Assembly (NCBI GenBank): GCA_964609825.1
Contig: CAZSSH010000005.1
Location: forward strand, 1 to 64,000
Origin: CAZSSH01 sp964609825
GTDB taxonomy: Bacteria > Verrucomicrobiota > Lentisphaeria > Victivallales > Victivallaceae
Direction: 5' to 3'
Length of the DNA: 64,000 nucleotides
The notes beneath the pieces were generated by a model that worked only from the letters and a program-made list of their open reading frames with translations, searched no databases and was not told the origin of the DNA. Shown piece after piece: positions 35,690 to 43,772 of the stretch (position 1 is its first letter; each line of letters begins with the position of its first letter). Both the position numbers and the translations under genes were made by a program.

Positions 35690-36060
35690 AGTGGCACTGA
35701 CTCGCCCCAAGTGGGGAGTGAGGAGGTTTAGCTGGTAGAACATAACGAATGTTGGAAGGCTTGGAAGAAAATATCCGGCGACCTGACGTTTAGGTGGCCG
35801 CTTGGTACAGATCATGGTTGTCGGCCACGCCGTGCGATAGACTTCCGCTGTTAGCCGGCCGGAGCATGCTTCGCTGCCCCGTCACGCCACCTCATCGCGG
35901 GACCGCTGCGCGCCCGCTACGGCGGTGGGGCCTTCGCTCGACTACGTTCGGCTTCGGCGATTTTTCGCCGTCGTTGCCGGTGCTGCGCAAGCGGCAATGC
36001 CCTCACATGCGTTCGCGGCGCTGACCGCGCTATTAATTCGTGTGTTAGCATAGTGATGTT
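35690..36060. other. GC-rich, hairpin-rich non-coding stretch
   Basis: In the gap 35559-36298 this stretch has no credible gene but several inverted repeats. They are CCCC-AAGT-GGGG (35705-35716); GTGGCCG...CGGCCAC (35794-35828); CGGCGA-TTTT-TCGCCG (35955-35970); and TTGCCG...CGGCAA (35974-35997). A D-arm-like GGTTTAGCTGGTAGAA lies at 35725-35740, without the rest of a tRNA. It may be a structured RNA or a decayed mobile element; strand and identity are unknown. Confidence 0.4.
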
Positions 36061-36228
36061 GATTGGCGTTGCGGGGAGACACATGTTTTGTGGACGACCT
36101 CGCGAACTCGCGCTATTGGTGTGAGGAGAGGTAGTTTTGCGGCTTGACGTTATGGGCCACCGTTATGCGTGATACCATGTTTCCCCCCCGATTTCTCAAA
36201 AAGATACCGATTTTTTTATTTCGAGGCT

Positions 36229-36256
36229 TGACTTTTTAAATGGTCTGTGTCATAAT
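36229..36256 (+). promoter_or_regulatory. Candidate promoter of the GntR/LacI-type gene
   Basis: TTGACT and CATAAT are 16 bp apart. The hexamers are fair and the spacing short. Confidence 0.5.
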
Positions 36257-36263
36257 ATAAAGC

Positions 36264-36285
36264 GTATCGATATGCGATATGATAC
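36264..36285. promoter_or_regulatory. Candidate autoregulatory operator
   Basis: A near-palindrome with GTATC and GATAC outer arms and GATAT repeats inside lies between the -10 and the ribosome binding site of the GntR/LacI-type regulator, where a repressor could block its own gene. Confidence 0.45.
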
Positions 36286-36298
36286 TCGAGGAGTTTTG

Positions 36299-37351
36299 AT
36301 GATACAGACCAGTTACAAGTATGAGCAATTGACGGAAGTTTTACGCAAAGAGATTGTCGGCGGCAAATTTCCCGACGGGCGTTTTTACAGCGTCAAAAGC
36401 ATGATGGAGCGTTTTGCGGTAAGTCAGGCGACGTTGACCAAGGCGCTGGAGCCCTTGTATGACGCGGGTCTGATTTACAGTGTGAGCGGCAAGGGCACCT
36501 TCGTCGCCAAGGATGTCACGGCAAGAGAAGTCAAAAAGACCGCGCCGCCGACGGTTTACTGCATTGCCGCTTACGAGGAAATGTTTGACCCGGCGCACAC
36601 GTCCCCTGACTGGTGTTTCACCCAGCTGATGCTTAAAGGGGTGATGACCGGCGCCCGCAAGCACCGGATGCAAGTCAACATCGCCCCTATGTCCACCAAT
36701 TTGGAGTCGTTTCAGTGTCTCGCCGAGCGCGAAAATGCGATGTTTATTTTTCTCAACTTTGACCACTGCGAGCAGTTGGTCGAGTATGCGATTAAGAATA
36801 AAATACCTTACTCGTTGTATATCAACGCGCCGGTGAGCCGCAAAATGAATCTTGTGTACTGCGATGTCGGCAAGGCGACCGAGGACGCGGTCGGGTATCT
36901 GGTCGGGGCCGGCCACCGCGAGATTTTGTTTGTCGGCGATTATGCCGAGTCGGTGCGGCACCGGGGGCTCAAGCGCGCATTGCGCAAAGCGGGGATACCC
37001 TACCGCCCGGAGCATGACTGCTTTATTTACCGCGGGCTGGTGGAAAACAGCCGGGCGGAGGCGGCGGCCAAATTGCAGGCGTGCCCCGAGGTGACCGCGA
37101 TTGTGGCCAGCACCGATTTGCGCGCCATCGGCGGTTGGCAGGCGGCACAGGATCTGGCGCGCGACTGCGCCGTGGTCGGGATTGACAATATGTGGCAGTA
37201 TTATAATTTTACCCCGGCCATCACCTCGGTGGATATGAATTTGGAGGCGGCGGGCGAGGCGTTGTTTGACTCGCTAGTGCACAAGTGGCAGCATGGCGAA
37301 GACCGTCAGATCACCATTGAGCACTCTCTCCGCAAAGGTGCGACGGCCTGA
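36299..37351 (+). CDS. GntR-HTH/LacI-sensor transcriptional regulator
   Basis: This 350-residue protein has the same architecture as the one at 20299. It has an N-terminal GntR winged helix (residues 10-65, SMMERFAVSQATLTKALEPL; GKGTFVAKD) and a LacI-type sensor (VGKATEDAVGYLVGAGHREI, VVGIDNMWQYYNFTPAITS). ATG 36299 follows GAGGAG and is preferred over an in-frame ATG at 36272 that lies in the candidate operator. It precedes a pilin-like gene and a GH99-like gene, its presumed targets. Confidence 0.88.
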   Translation: MIQTSYKYEQLTEVLRKEIVGGKFPDGRFYSVKSMMERFAVSQATLTKALEPLYDAGLIYSVSGKGTFVAKDVTAREVKKTAPPTVYCIAAYEEMFDPAHTSPDWCFTQLMLKGVMTGARKHRMQVNIAPMSTNLESFQCLAERENAMFIFLNFDHCEQLVEYAIKNKIPYSLYINAPVSRKMNLVYCDVGKATEDAVGYLVGAGHREILFVGDYAESVRHRGLKRALRKAGIPYRPEHDCFIYRGLVENSRAEAAAKLQACPEVTAIVASTDLRAIGGWQAAQDLARDCAVVGIDNMWQYYNFTPAITSVDMNLEAAGEALFDSLVHKWQHGEDRQITIEHSLRKGATA

Positions 37352-37406
37352 TTGGGTAATGAAATAAAGTTTCCGATTGGATCAATATAAAACGAAAGGG
37401 TGTCAA

Positions 37407-38036
37407 ATGAGAAAGATTTTTACACTAATCGAGCTTTTGGTAGTGATTGCGATCATTGCCATCCTCGCCAGCATGCTGCTGCCCGCATTGAATAAGGCGC
37501 GCGACCGGGCCAAACAGACGTCGTGCCTCTCGTCGCAAAAGCAAATCGGCATGGCTTTTCAGCTTTACGGCTCGGACAACAGCGCCTTTTACCCGCCATC
37601 TTACTTAAACGGGCAAAGCCGCTGGTGGTTCAGCTACCTTAATATCTATGTCGGGCGGCAGGAGGCGGACAATTATCAGACCGGCAAACTTTTTCAGTGC
37701 CCCGGCGCCAAGGATGGCGAATTCGGCTTTGCCTTGCCCAAAACTCCCGGCAATCCGCCGTATTCACGCGGCTACTCGTGGAATATTTTCTCGAGCTGGA
37801 ACCCGAATACCAAAGTCCCCATGCCCGAAAACCGCACCAACCGGGTGCGCAACAACCGAGCGATTGTGATTTATGACAGCAACTGGTACGCCAACGACGT
37901 CTACAACAAACCGGTGGTCGGCTGGCATGCCATGAATTGTGTGACCCTCTTTTTTGACGGCAGCGTCGGCGCCGAGCCGCAATCGCAACTCAACGATTAC
38001 ACCTTGACCAAAACCAAATACTGGGTGACCAAATGA
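37407..38036 (+). CDS. Prepilin-type (H-X9-DG) pseudopilin-like protein
   Basis: A 209-residue pseudopilin-like protein with prepilin leader MRKIFTLIELLVVIAIIAIL and C-terminal H-X9-DG (H-AMNCVTLFF-DG). ATG 37407 follows an AAAGGG ribosome binding site and starts at the leader. Its TGA overlaps the ATG of the next gene (ATGA), coupling it tightly to a secreted GH99-like enzyme. Confidence 0.9.
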   Translation: MRKIFTLIELLVVIAIIAILASMLLPALNKARDRAKQTSCLSSQKQIGMAFQLYGSDNSAFYPPSYLNGQSRWWFSYLNIYVGRQEADNYQTGKLFQCPGAKDGEFGFALPKTPGNPPYSRGYSWNIFSSWNPNTKVPMPENRTNRVRNNRAIVIYDSNWYANDVYNKPVVGWHAMNCVTLFFDGSVGAEPQSQLNDYTLTKTKYWVTK

Positions 38037-40543
38037 TGAAATATTTTGCGTTGTATGCGACTTTGGTTTTGCTGTCTGCTGGTCAAATCACCGCCGTCGA
38101 GCTGCCGCCGGTCGCCAAGTGGGCCGCCGTCGGCGACGGCACCAAGCTGGAAACCGTTGACAACGTTTGGCGGATCACCCCCGGGAGCGGCAAGGAAAAC
38201 AGCATGTGGACGCGGCCGGTGCTGCCCTTGGAGGAGGGCAAATACCGCATCAGTTTCCGCTACCGTTTGGCGGACGGACAGCTGCATTTTATTGTCAAGC
38301 ACGGCAATGACTCGTATGCCCTCCTGGAGAAGCGTTTGCCCGCCACCGGCGGCGAGTGGCGCGACTTTGCCGAAGAAGTCGAGGAGACCGTCCCCGGCGG
38401 CCACGGCTCGGTATGGTTTCATGTTTACGCTCCCACTGATGTCGCCGACCTTAAAGTCGAGGCGCTGGCAAATGAAGCCGCGCAAACGATGGATGCGAGG
38501 CTGAAGGCCGTGCCGGTGAAACAGCAAACCCCGGCGGTCCCCGATATGGCGGCGCTTCCCGATTTGCGCAAAACCTTTTTAATCGCTCAGGAGTGGCACT
38601 CGTGGTTTCACGCCGACACGGCGGAGCAGGGGGGCGACCCGTTTTTTAAGACGTGGGGTTACGCCGACGGCCGGAGTGAATACAGCACCGCCGCCGGGCC
38701 GCTGTGGCGGCGGGCCGGGGCGGACTTGATTTACCCCTACTTGGGGTTTTACGGGGCGGGCAACGTGGAGGTGATCCGCTGGCAGCTCGCGTGTATGAAA
38801 AACAGCGGTTTAAACGGCGTCACCATCCAGATGTACCCGGACCAAAAGACCGGCCGGTTTTTCAACAATCTCGAATTCTTTGAGCTCTGTCTCAAGGAAG
38901 CGCAAGCGGCCAAATTTGCCGTCGGCATCCATGATGAAATCCAGTTTATGCCCGAGCCGGCCAAGTCGGTCGAGGCCTTTATCGAGCGCGCCAGCTCGAT
39001 CATCGCTTTGGCCAAAAAGTACCCGGACGCGTTTTTGCGCCGCAACGGCGGGATCGTTTACCAGTATGAAGCCTTTGCCTTGCCGTATACTGTCGCCGAG
39101 CATCAGGAGATCATGACCCAAGTCGAGGCCAAAACCGGCCAAAAAATCTACTGGATGGTCTGCGGCCCGGCCGAAAAAATGATCCAGATCGAGGCCTTGG
39201 ACTGTCTCAAGTACCCGGCCAACACCTGGTCGCATACCCGCAAGGAGGGCACTTTTGTCTTTGGGGTAGGCGGCGGCCAGTGGACGGCCGACTCCGATGC
39301 CCCCGACGAAAAAGTCTACTGGCAAAAGTGGGAGGAGAGCTTGCAAAAAAGTGCGGCACTGGTGGCCGAGGCCAACCAAAAACGCCAAAACAAACTGGAG
39401 CAGGCGATTTGGATTTACCCCGGCTTTAACAATGCCGGACGCTGGGCCAAGACCCCGGATGTCCTCCCCGAGCGCTCGTTTGACCGCAGCGATTATTTTG
39501 TCCGCACCGTCAATACGGCGATGAAAGTCGTCGACCCGGCGGTGATCAATCTCTCCTCGTGGAACGACCGCGAAGAGAAATCGACCTTGGAGCCATCGTG
39601 GGGCAATGAGTCTCCCGACCCCTTTGCGATGGTCCGCTTGATTGCGGCGATGAAGCGCCAAACCTTTGCCGAGCCGCCGCTGCCGCCCAAGGAGTTTGTC
39701 GACCCGTGGCTGTGGAGCACGCTTTACCGGATCGACCGCACGCCGCCCCGGATTATTGGAGCAAGATACCATGTCTCCGAGGCCAATTTGGCGGTGGACG
39801 CAATTGATGACTTTTCCGGGCCCGTGCGCGTCGAGGTAAGCGCGTCGCCTCTGGCTTATGTCAATCTCGCGCCCAGCAAGCCGCTGACTTATCACTGTAC
39901 CTTTTTCGGCCCCCGTCCGTCGCCCGAGGCCAAAGCGGTTGAGCTGAAAAAGGATGCGCCGGTGAAGCTCACACTCTCGCTGCCCGCCATGCCCGACGGC
40001 TGCGGCCCGGTGTATCTGGGGATCAAATACCGCGCGCCCGGCGACGGCAAAATCGTCTGCTCCTTGAATTACCCGCGGCAAATTGAGGGCGGAAACTTCC
40101 GGTTATTGAATACCCCCGTATCGACCATTGCGCCGGGGCCGGTGCTGCCGGGCAAAGACGGCAGCCGCTGGCGCGCCGTATTGCTCCACAATTTTAAAAT
40201 GACGCCGGAGACGGCGGGCTCAATCGATATCACATTAAAATATCAGGGGCCGGATGACACCGCGGCGACGGTCGAGCAATTGGTCTTGTACCCGGCGGCG
40301 ATTGTCAACGAGTCAAGCGTCGGCTTTGCGCTTCCCGGTCCGGGCAAAGAAGTTAAGACCTTTGTCGTCGGCTTCCCGGATAAACTTTTGCCGCGCAACT
40401 TTACCGGTGTCCCGTTTGCCTTGCAGGCCGTGGACGCCGAGGGCAACCGCTCCAGCCTTCAACTCTTTGACCTCACCGACCGCGACATGACCACCAGCCT
40501 CGGCGGCCGCAGCATCGACATTGACGGCTATTTTTATCAGTGA
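38033..40543 (+). CDS. Secreted GH99/WbsX-like glycosidase
   Basis: This 836-residue protein has a signal peptide (MMKYFALYATLVLLSAGQIT). It then has an N-terminal beta-sandwich with a jelly-roll, carbohydrate-binding look (residues 25-160), a TIM-barrel domain (~175-540) and C-terminal beta-rich domains. In the barrel, WHSWFHADTAEQGGDPF, ACMKNSGLNGVTIQMYPD and SSWNDREEKSTLEPSW are visible; the last matches the W-N-x-x-x-E-x-T/S-x-x-E-P pattern of GH99/GH71-like enzymes and of the protein at 15810. The substrate is unknown. Last gene of the regulator-pilin-hydrolase module. Confidence 0.78.
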   Translation: MMKYFALYATLVLLSAGQITAVELPPVAKWAAVGDGTKLETVDNVWRITPGSGKENSMWTRPVLPLEEGKYRISFRYRLADGQLHFIVKHGNDSYALLEKRLPATGGEWRDFAEEVEETVPGGHGSVWFHVYAPTDVADLKVEALANEAAQTMDARLKAVPVKQQTPAVPDMAALPDLRKTFLIAQEWHSWFHADTAEQGGDPFFKTWGYADGRSEYSTAAGPLWRRAGADLIYPYLGFYGAGNVEVIRWQLACMKNSGLNGVTIQMYPDQKTGRFFNNLEFFELCLKEAQAAKFAVGIHDEIQFMPEPAKSVEAFIERASSIIALAKKYPDAFLRRNGGIVYQYEAFALPYTVAEHQEIMTQVEAKTGQKIYWMVCGPAEKMIQIEALDCLKYPANTWSHTRKEGTFVFGVGGGQWTADSDAPDEKVYWQKWEESLQKSAALVAEANQKRQNKLEQAIWIYPGFNNAGRWAKTPDVLPERSFDRSDYFVRTVNTAMKVVDPAVINLSSWNDREEKSTLEPSWGNESPDPFAMVRLIAAMKRQTFAEPPLPPKEFVDPWLWSTLYRIDRTPPRIIGARYHVSEANLAVDAIDDFSGPVRVEVSASPLAYVNLAPSKPLTYHCTFFGPRPSPEAKAVELKKDAPVKLTLSLPAMPDGCGPVYLGIKYRAPGDGKIVCSLNYPRQIEGGNFRLLNTPVSTIAPGPVLPGKDGSRWRAVLLHNFKMTPETAGSIDITLKYQGPDDTAATVEQLVLYPAAIVNESSVGFALPGPGKEVKTFVVGFPDKLLPRNFTGVPFALQAVDAEGNRSSLQLFDLTDRDMTTSLGGRSIDIDGYFYQ

Positions 40544-40629
40544 AGATACAAAAAATATCGTCATTCATATGCTAAAGTAAAATTTGCTAAAAAGTGGCAC
40601 TATCTAATTATCTCAAGAGATAGCTCTCT

Positions 40630-41739
40630 TTAGATAGGCCAAGTAATTGCTTGGTATTTTACAAGTATTTTTTTGTGAAAATCTTCATCTATATCATGAA
40701 TGTAATTCATAAGCCCGTCAATATGGTTCTTTAATCCTGGAATTGTTTTGAATTTCATTCTTTTTCGATGTATATCGACATTTTTATTCAAAAAATACAA
40801 ATGCTGCTTGATTTTTTCCTTAAATTCAGGTGTAAGCCGTGGTTGCTCTCTATCTACCAGGAGGCCTAAAACGAGTTTTCTTCCTCCTGGTGAGATAATA
40901 CTAAATTTATTTTCATTTGGGGTAAAATTATGTTCTTTCAGAATGGAATAGATATATTTTTTCAGGAGAAATGCGGAATCTCTACAGAAATTGTTATCAG
41001 ATGATGAGAAAATTAAGTCATCAGAATAGCGTGTATAAACAACATTATTTTGTATGCAATATTGAAAAATTTTTTCATCGATATCTCGCATGACGATATT
41101 ACTTAATCTTGGGCTTGATGATGCCCCTTGAACAACAACACCAGTAGCATTGGAGTTATAGAGCGATATTGAGTATTTTTCACTAGCGTCACAAGCAATA
41201 TCATCTTCATTGTATTCAGCATATGTACATAGGCGTGTAAGTTCAAAACTAATAAGCTCTCCGTATCCACATTCGCGAAAAATATTATATACCATCGGTT
41301 CAGAAATAGATTCAAAAAAATGCTTGATGTCAATTTTTACTATCCACCTTGCACCACAATGTTGTAACGCACAATCTTTAATGCTATACCCTGATCTATA
41401 TGCAAATGCTCGATGATGGATTGGGATATTAGCCAATAAATACCTATCAATCCATTTTTGTAATTTTTCCAATTGAAAAAATGGGATGTGAATAGTTCTT
41501 TTTCCCCTAGAATTCTTTTTTTTGATTTTGATACTTTTATAACAAAGAACTTTTCTTCCAACAATCCCTCTTAAAAACCGGTAATTAGTATGCGTTAATA
41601 ATGACAAATGCTTTAAAGTTAAGATTGGCGGCAGCCCATGCTGATTCGTGTCGGAAATCTGTTGCAATAGTGCAATACGTCTAGATTCATGCAAGTGCGC
41701 GCTCTTTATTCTATAAATATGTGTTGGCCAAGGGGTCAT
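40630..41739 (-). CDS. Retron reverse transcriptase
   Basis: This 369-residue RNA-directed DNA polymerase is retron-type. Motifs in order are a KRTIHIPFFQLEKLQKWI fingers segment (80-97), KIDIKHFFESI with the first catalytic Asp (Asp137), VVQGASSSPRLSN (202-214) and YTRYSDDLIFSS with the YSDD active site (238-241). The retron-specific NAxxH and VTG motifs appear as variants CALQH (123-127) and VLG (290-292). The ATG lies only 5 bases from the a2 arm of the msr-msd RNA, so codons 2-8 are inside the RNA; no Shine-Dalgarno and no later Met before residue 149 are present. Codon use is AT-rich, unlike the neighbours, suggesting horizontal transfer. Confidence 0.95.
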   Translation of the reverse strand: MTPWPTHIYRIKSAHLHESRRIALLQQISDTNQHGLPPILTLKHLSLLTHTNYRFLRGIVGRKVLCYKSIKIKKKNSRGKRTIHIPFFQLEKLQKWIDRYLLANIPIHHRAFAYRSGYSIKDCALQHCGARWIVKIDIKHFFESISEPMVYNIFRECGYGELISFELTRLCTYAEYNEDDIACDASEKYSISLYNSNATGVVVQGASSSPRLSNIVMRDIDEKIFQYCIQNNVVYTRYSDDLIFSSSDNNFCRDSAFLLKKYIYSILKEHNFTPNENKFSIISPGGRKLVLGLLVDREQPRLTPEFKEKIKQHLYFLNKNVDIHRKRMKFKTIPGLKNHIDGLMNYIHDIDEDFHKKILVKYQAITWPI

Positions 41740-41961
41740 TTACTAATTTTTTGTTTTGACTACGTAGTACGTCTTCTACAAGAGAGCTGCTTAATGAGAT
41801 CCGAAAGTCAAGAGCAGCTCTCTTATAGACGACGGCAAGGCCGACGTCTTAAGGCGAACGCTCTTTCAGAAAAACCATAAGCAACGGTTTCCCCAAGCAG
41901 AGATATGCTTGTCCAATTCAAAAAGAATTGGAAGTCTAAAATCTCCCTTGACCAACACATA
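41718..41961 (-). ncRNA. Retron msr-msd RNA
   Basis: The RNA is bounded by a1 (41961-41945) and a2 (41734-41718), which can pair over 17 consecutive bases with a single G-U. Between them, in RNA order, are short hairpins at 41931-41913, 41911-41894 and about 41890-41868. They are followed by hairpins at 41849-41827 and 41824-41780, the last with a perfect 12-bp stem (AAGAGAGCTGCT) and 21-nt loop, a good msd stem candidate. It lies between the effector-like gene and the RT, as retron RNAs do. The branching G is not certain; the usual AGC next to a1 is not obvious. Confidence 0.85.
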
Positions 41962-41964
41962 AAA

Positions 41965-43170
41965 TCAAATAATCGGCACATATAATATATCACTTAACGG
42001 GGGAATTTCAATATGCTTCTTCTTTCGTTTTATAAACTTCAATAAATCTTCTCCTGATGGCGTCAATATAAGATCTTTGTCAAAATAACCTTCTGCTATA
42101 GCCTTTTGTGCTATGTCTTTTACCGTGGAAATGGAATAGCCGGAGATCGTTGCACATCTTAACAAGATATGGTCTGGAATAGAGAAAAGTTGGGGTGTTT
42201 CGGTTATACAGAAAAAAACCTCATAAAATATTTTGTCTTTCATAAATGTTGGAATAATGGCGTTAATCTGTTGAATTATGTGTGGTTGCCATAATACGCT
42301 ATAATTTTTCATATTTGCAAATAAATCAGGGGGTATCACTCTACCTCGAAATAGAGGCGTCCAACTATTTGCGTCCCAAACAATACAAGGTACATTATCT
42401 GGACATGAATGTGAAAAAATGACATGACTAATACTGTCTAAATGTCCAAGCGCAAACATGGGTAAATTTGCATATCTTATGCACAGAGAAATAATATCAT
42501 CAAAAAATAATCTCGATTTTTTAAATCCGTTACCTTTATCGAGTGTGACTTCGTGTGATAGTGTAATCTTGGAAAGACGATCAGTTTTTTTATTAAAACA
42601 TAATTTCCCAATTTTTGCTTGATGCCATTGCTTTGTTGAATTTATGTCATAGGCATAGGAAATAATATTTATCCTTGAATGCTTCAATGAAAACCATGAT
42701 TTCATGGAAGAATGCATAAAAAATGCGTTGATGAAATCTTTTAGGCGTTCGCCGCTTCCAATAATATCATCAACGATTATGATTTGTTGCACACCATTTT
42801 TTCGCATTTCTGTTATTGATGGATTATTCAAGATATTGCCATTAATTCGTGTAATATTTCGAATCGACGATGAAACAATATCTTCGCTCCCGTGTCCTAT
42901 TGCTGGTAATGAAATAATATTTCCAACGCTATCAAAAAGAGAACAGCCCATGGGGAGCTTTCTACAAGCAAAAACTGCAATATGCCGACCTGACAATTGT
43001 GATAGTATTTTTTCGTGTATATATCGTGAGAATGTATCTGCAGGTACGAATTCCAAGCATTTCAAGAATTCAAAGGCTAAGTCTTTGTCTTCGGGAGCAA
43101 ATTGTTGAAGCCATTGTGTAATTTCTGGTATTGCAATAGCGTCATTATTGAGCATAAAGCCTAAACTCAT
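41965..43170 (-). CDS. Phosphoribosyltransferase-fold/winged-helix retron effector
   Basis: The middle of this 401-residue protein has a type I phosphoribosyltransferase PRPP-loop-like motif, QQIIIVDDIIGSGERLKDF (residues 128-146, paired Asp 134-135). The C-terminal ~70 residues look like a winged helix (LLRCATISGYSISTVKDIAQ, LILTPSGEDLL). It ends 3 bp before the a1 arm of the msr-msd RNA and is upstream of the RT on the same strand, the position of a retron accessory or effector gene. From memory, PRTase-winged-helix proteins are known partners of one retron group (type III in the Mestre scheme). An anti-phage toxin role is inferred. AT-rich. Confidence 0.8.
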   Translation of the reverse strand: MSLGFMLNNDAIAIPEITQWLQQFAPEDKDLAFEFLKCLEFVPADTFSRYIHEKILSQLSGRHIAVFACRKLPMGCSLFDSVGNIISLPAIGHGSEDIVSSSIRNITRINGNILNNPSITEMRKNGVQQIIIVDDIIGSGERLKDFINAFFMHSSMKSWFSLKHSRINIISYAYDINSTKQWHQAKIGKLCFNKKTDRLSKITLSHEVTLDKGNGFKKSRLFFDDIISLCIRYANLPMFALGHLDSISHVIFSHSCPDNVPCIVWDANSWTPLFRGRVIPPDLFANMKNYSVLWQPHIIQQINAIIPTFMKDKIFYEVFFCITETPQLFSIPDHILLRCATISGYSISTVKDIAQKAIAEGYFDKDLILTPSGEDLLKFIKRKKKHIEIPPLSDILYVPII

Positions 43171-43384
43171 ATGGGACTCTCTGTGTGTTTCATTTATATT
43201 TTAACTATAATGTACTCATCATTATATATATTTCAAACGTTTTTCAGAAACAAAAAATAGAAATTCACTTTGTTTTTTTAAGGGGGGAAGCCTATAATCC
43301 TTATTAATGTTATCATAATTATTGATCTTAGGTATTGAAAAATATTTAATATTTTGTAAGGTAGTCTTTTAATCGTTACGTGTC

Positions 43385-43418
43385 ATTACTATCGCATTAC
43401 AATCAAATATTTGCAAGT
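43385..43418 (+). repeat. 34-bp imperfect direct repeat, copy 2
   Basis: 31 of 34 bases match the copy at 35604-35637, same orientation. It includes the CAAATATTTG palindrome. It lies about 215 bp upstream of the retron effector gene. Confidence 0.7.
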
Positions 43419-43440
43419 GTTTTTGATCCAATTTTAGAAA

Positions 43441-43479
43441 AAAATACCCCGCAACGCGGAGAGCGCGGCGGGGTATTTT
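43441..43479. terminator. Strong hairpin terminator
   Basis: A 12-bp stem (AAAATACCCCGC pairing with GCGGGGTATTTT) with a 15-nt loop and A/T runs on both sides could terminate transcription in either direction. It insulates the retron from the cluster to its right. Confidence 0.8.
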
Positions 43480-43772
43480 CAATGTTGACGGAGTTACCCG
43501 ATCAATTGGCGGAAATTTTTTTTGAATGGTAGTGATGATAAGCGTTGCGGGTATCGCCGAATGCGGAAGATATCTTACCTTTGAATACAGATTTTACGGT
43601 GAATAGATTACATTTGTAGTTGTTTTATTTTATTGTTTTTAAAGACTTTGCAACTTTTTGAAAAAGAAAAATCGAAAAAAGTTGCAAATATCGCTTGCAT
43701 TTTATCGATTACAAGTGTAATTTTAATAGCGTGGGATCAAAAACACCGGTTGCTGATATGGGAGAAACTCAA

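Larger units (their letters stand above)
43171..43772. other. AT-rich intergenic gap, 602 bp
   Basis: This gap holds the upstream region of the retron operon (minus strand), the second 34-bp repeat copy, a strong hairpin terminator and the leader of the gene at 43773. I see no further gene. Confidence 0.6.

Noticed and set aside
35721..35742. tRNA-like D-arm (GGTTTAGCTGGTAGAA)
   Set aside because: No T-arm (GGTTC-type), no matching acceptor stem and no plausible anticodon arm follow.
35794..36024. 76-codon open frame in the GC-rich stretch
   Set aside because: Arg/Ser-rich translation typical of a GC-rich shadow frame; the start codon has no ribosome binding site and the stretch is full of hairpins.
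35680..36070. Integron attC-like site (TTTTAACACC and GTTAGC-type words)
   Set aside because: The core words do not fit the RYYYAAC/GTTRRRY consensus and no integrase or cassette array is nearby.
40600..40637. Nested hairpin at the RT 3' end as a terminator
   Set aside because: Stems CTATCTAA/TTAGATAG and TATCTC/GAGATA are AT-rich and no T-run follows, so a terminator is not supported.
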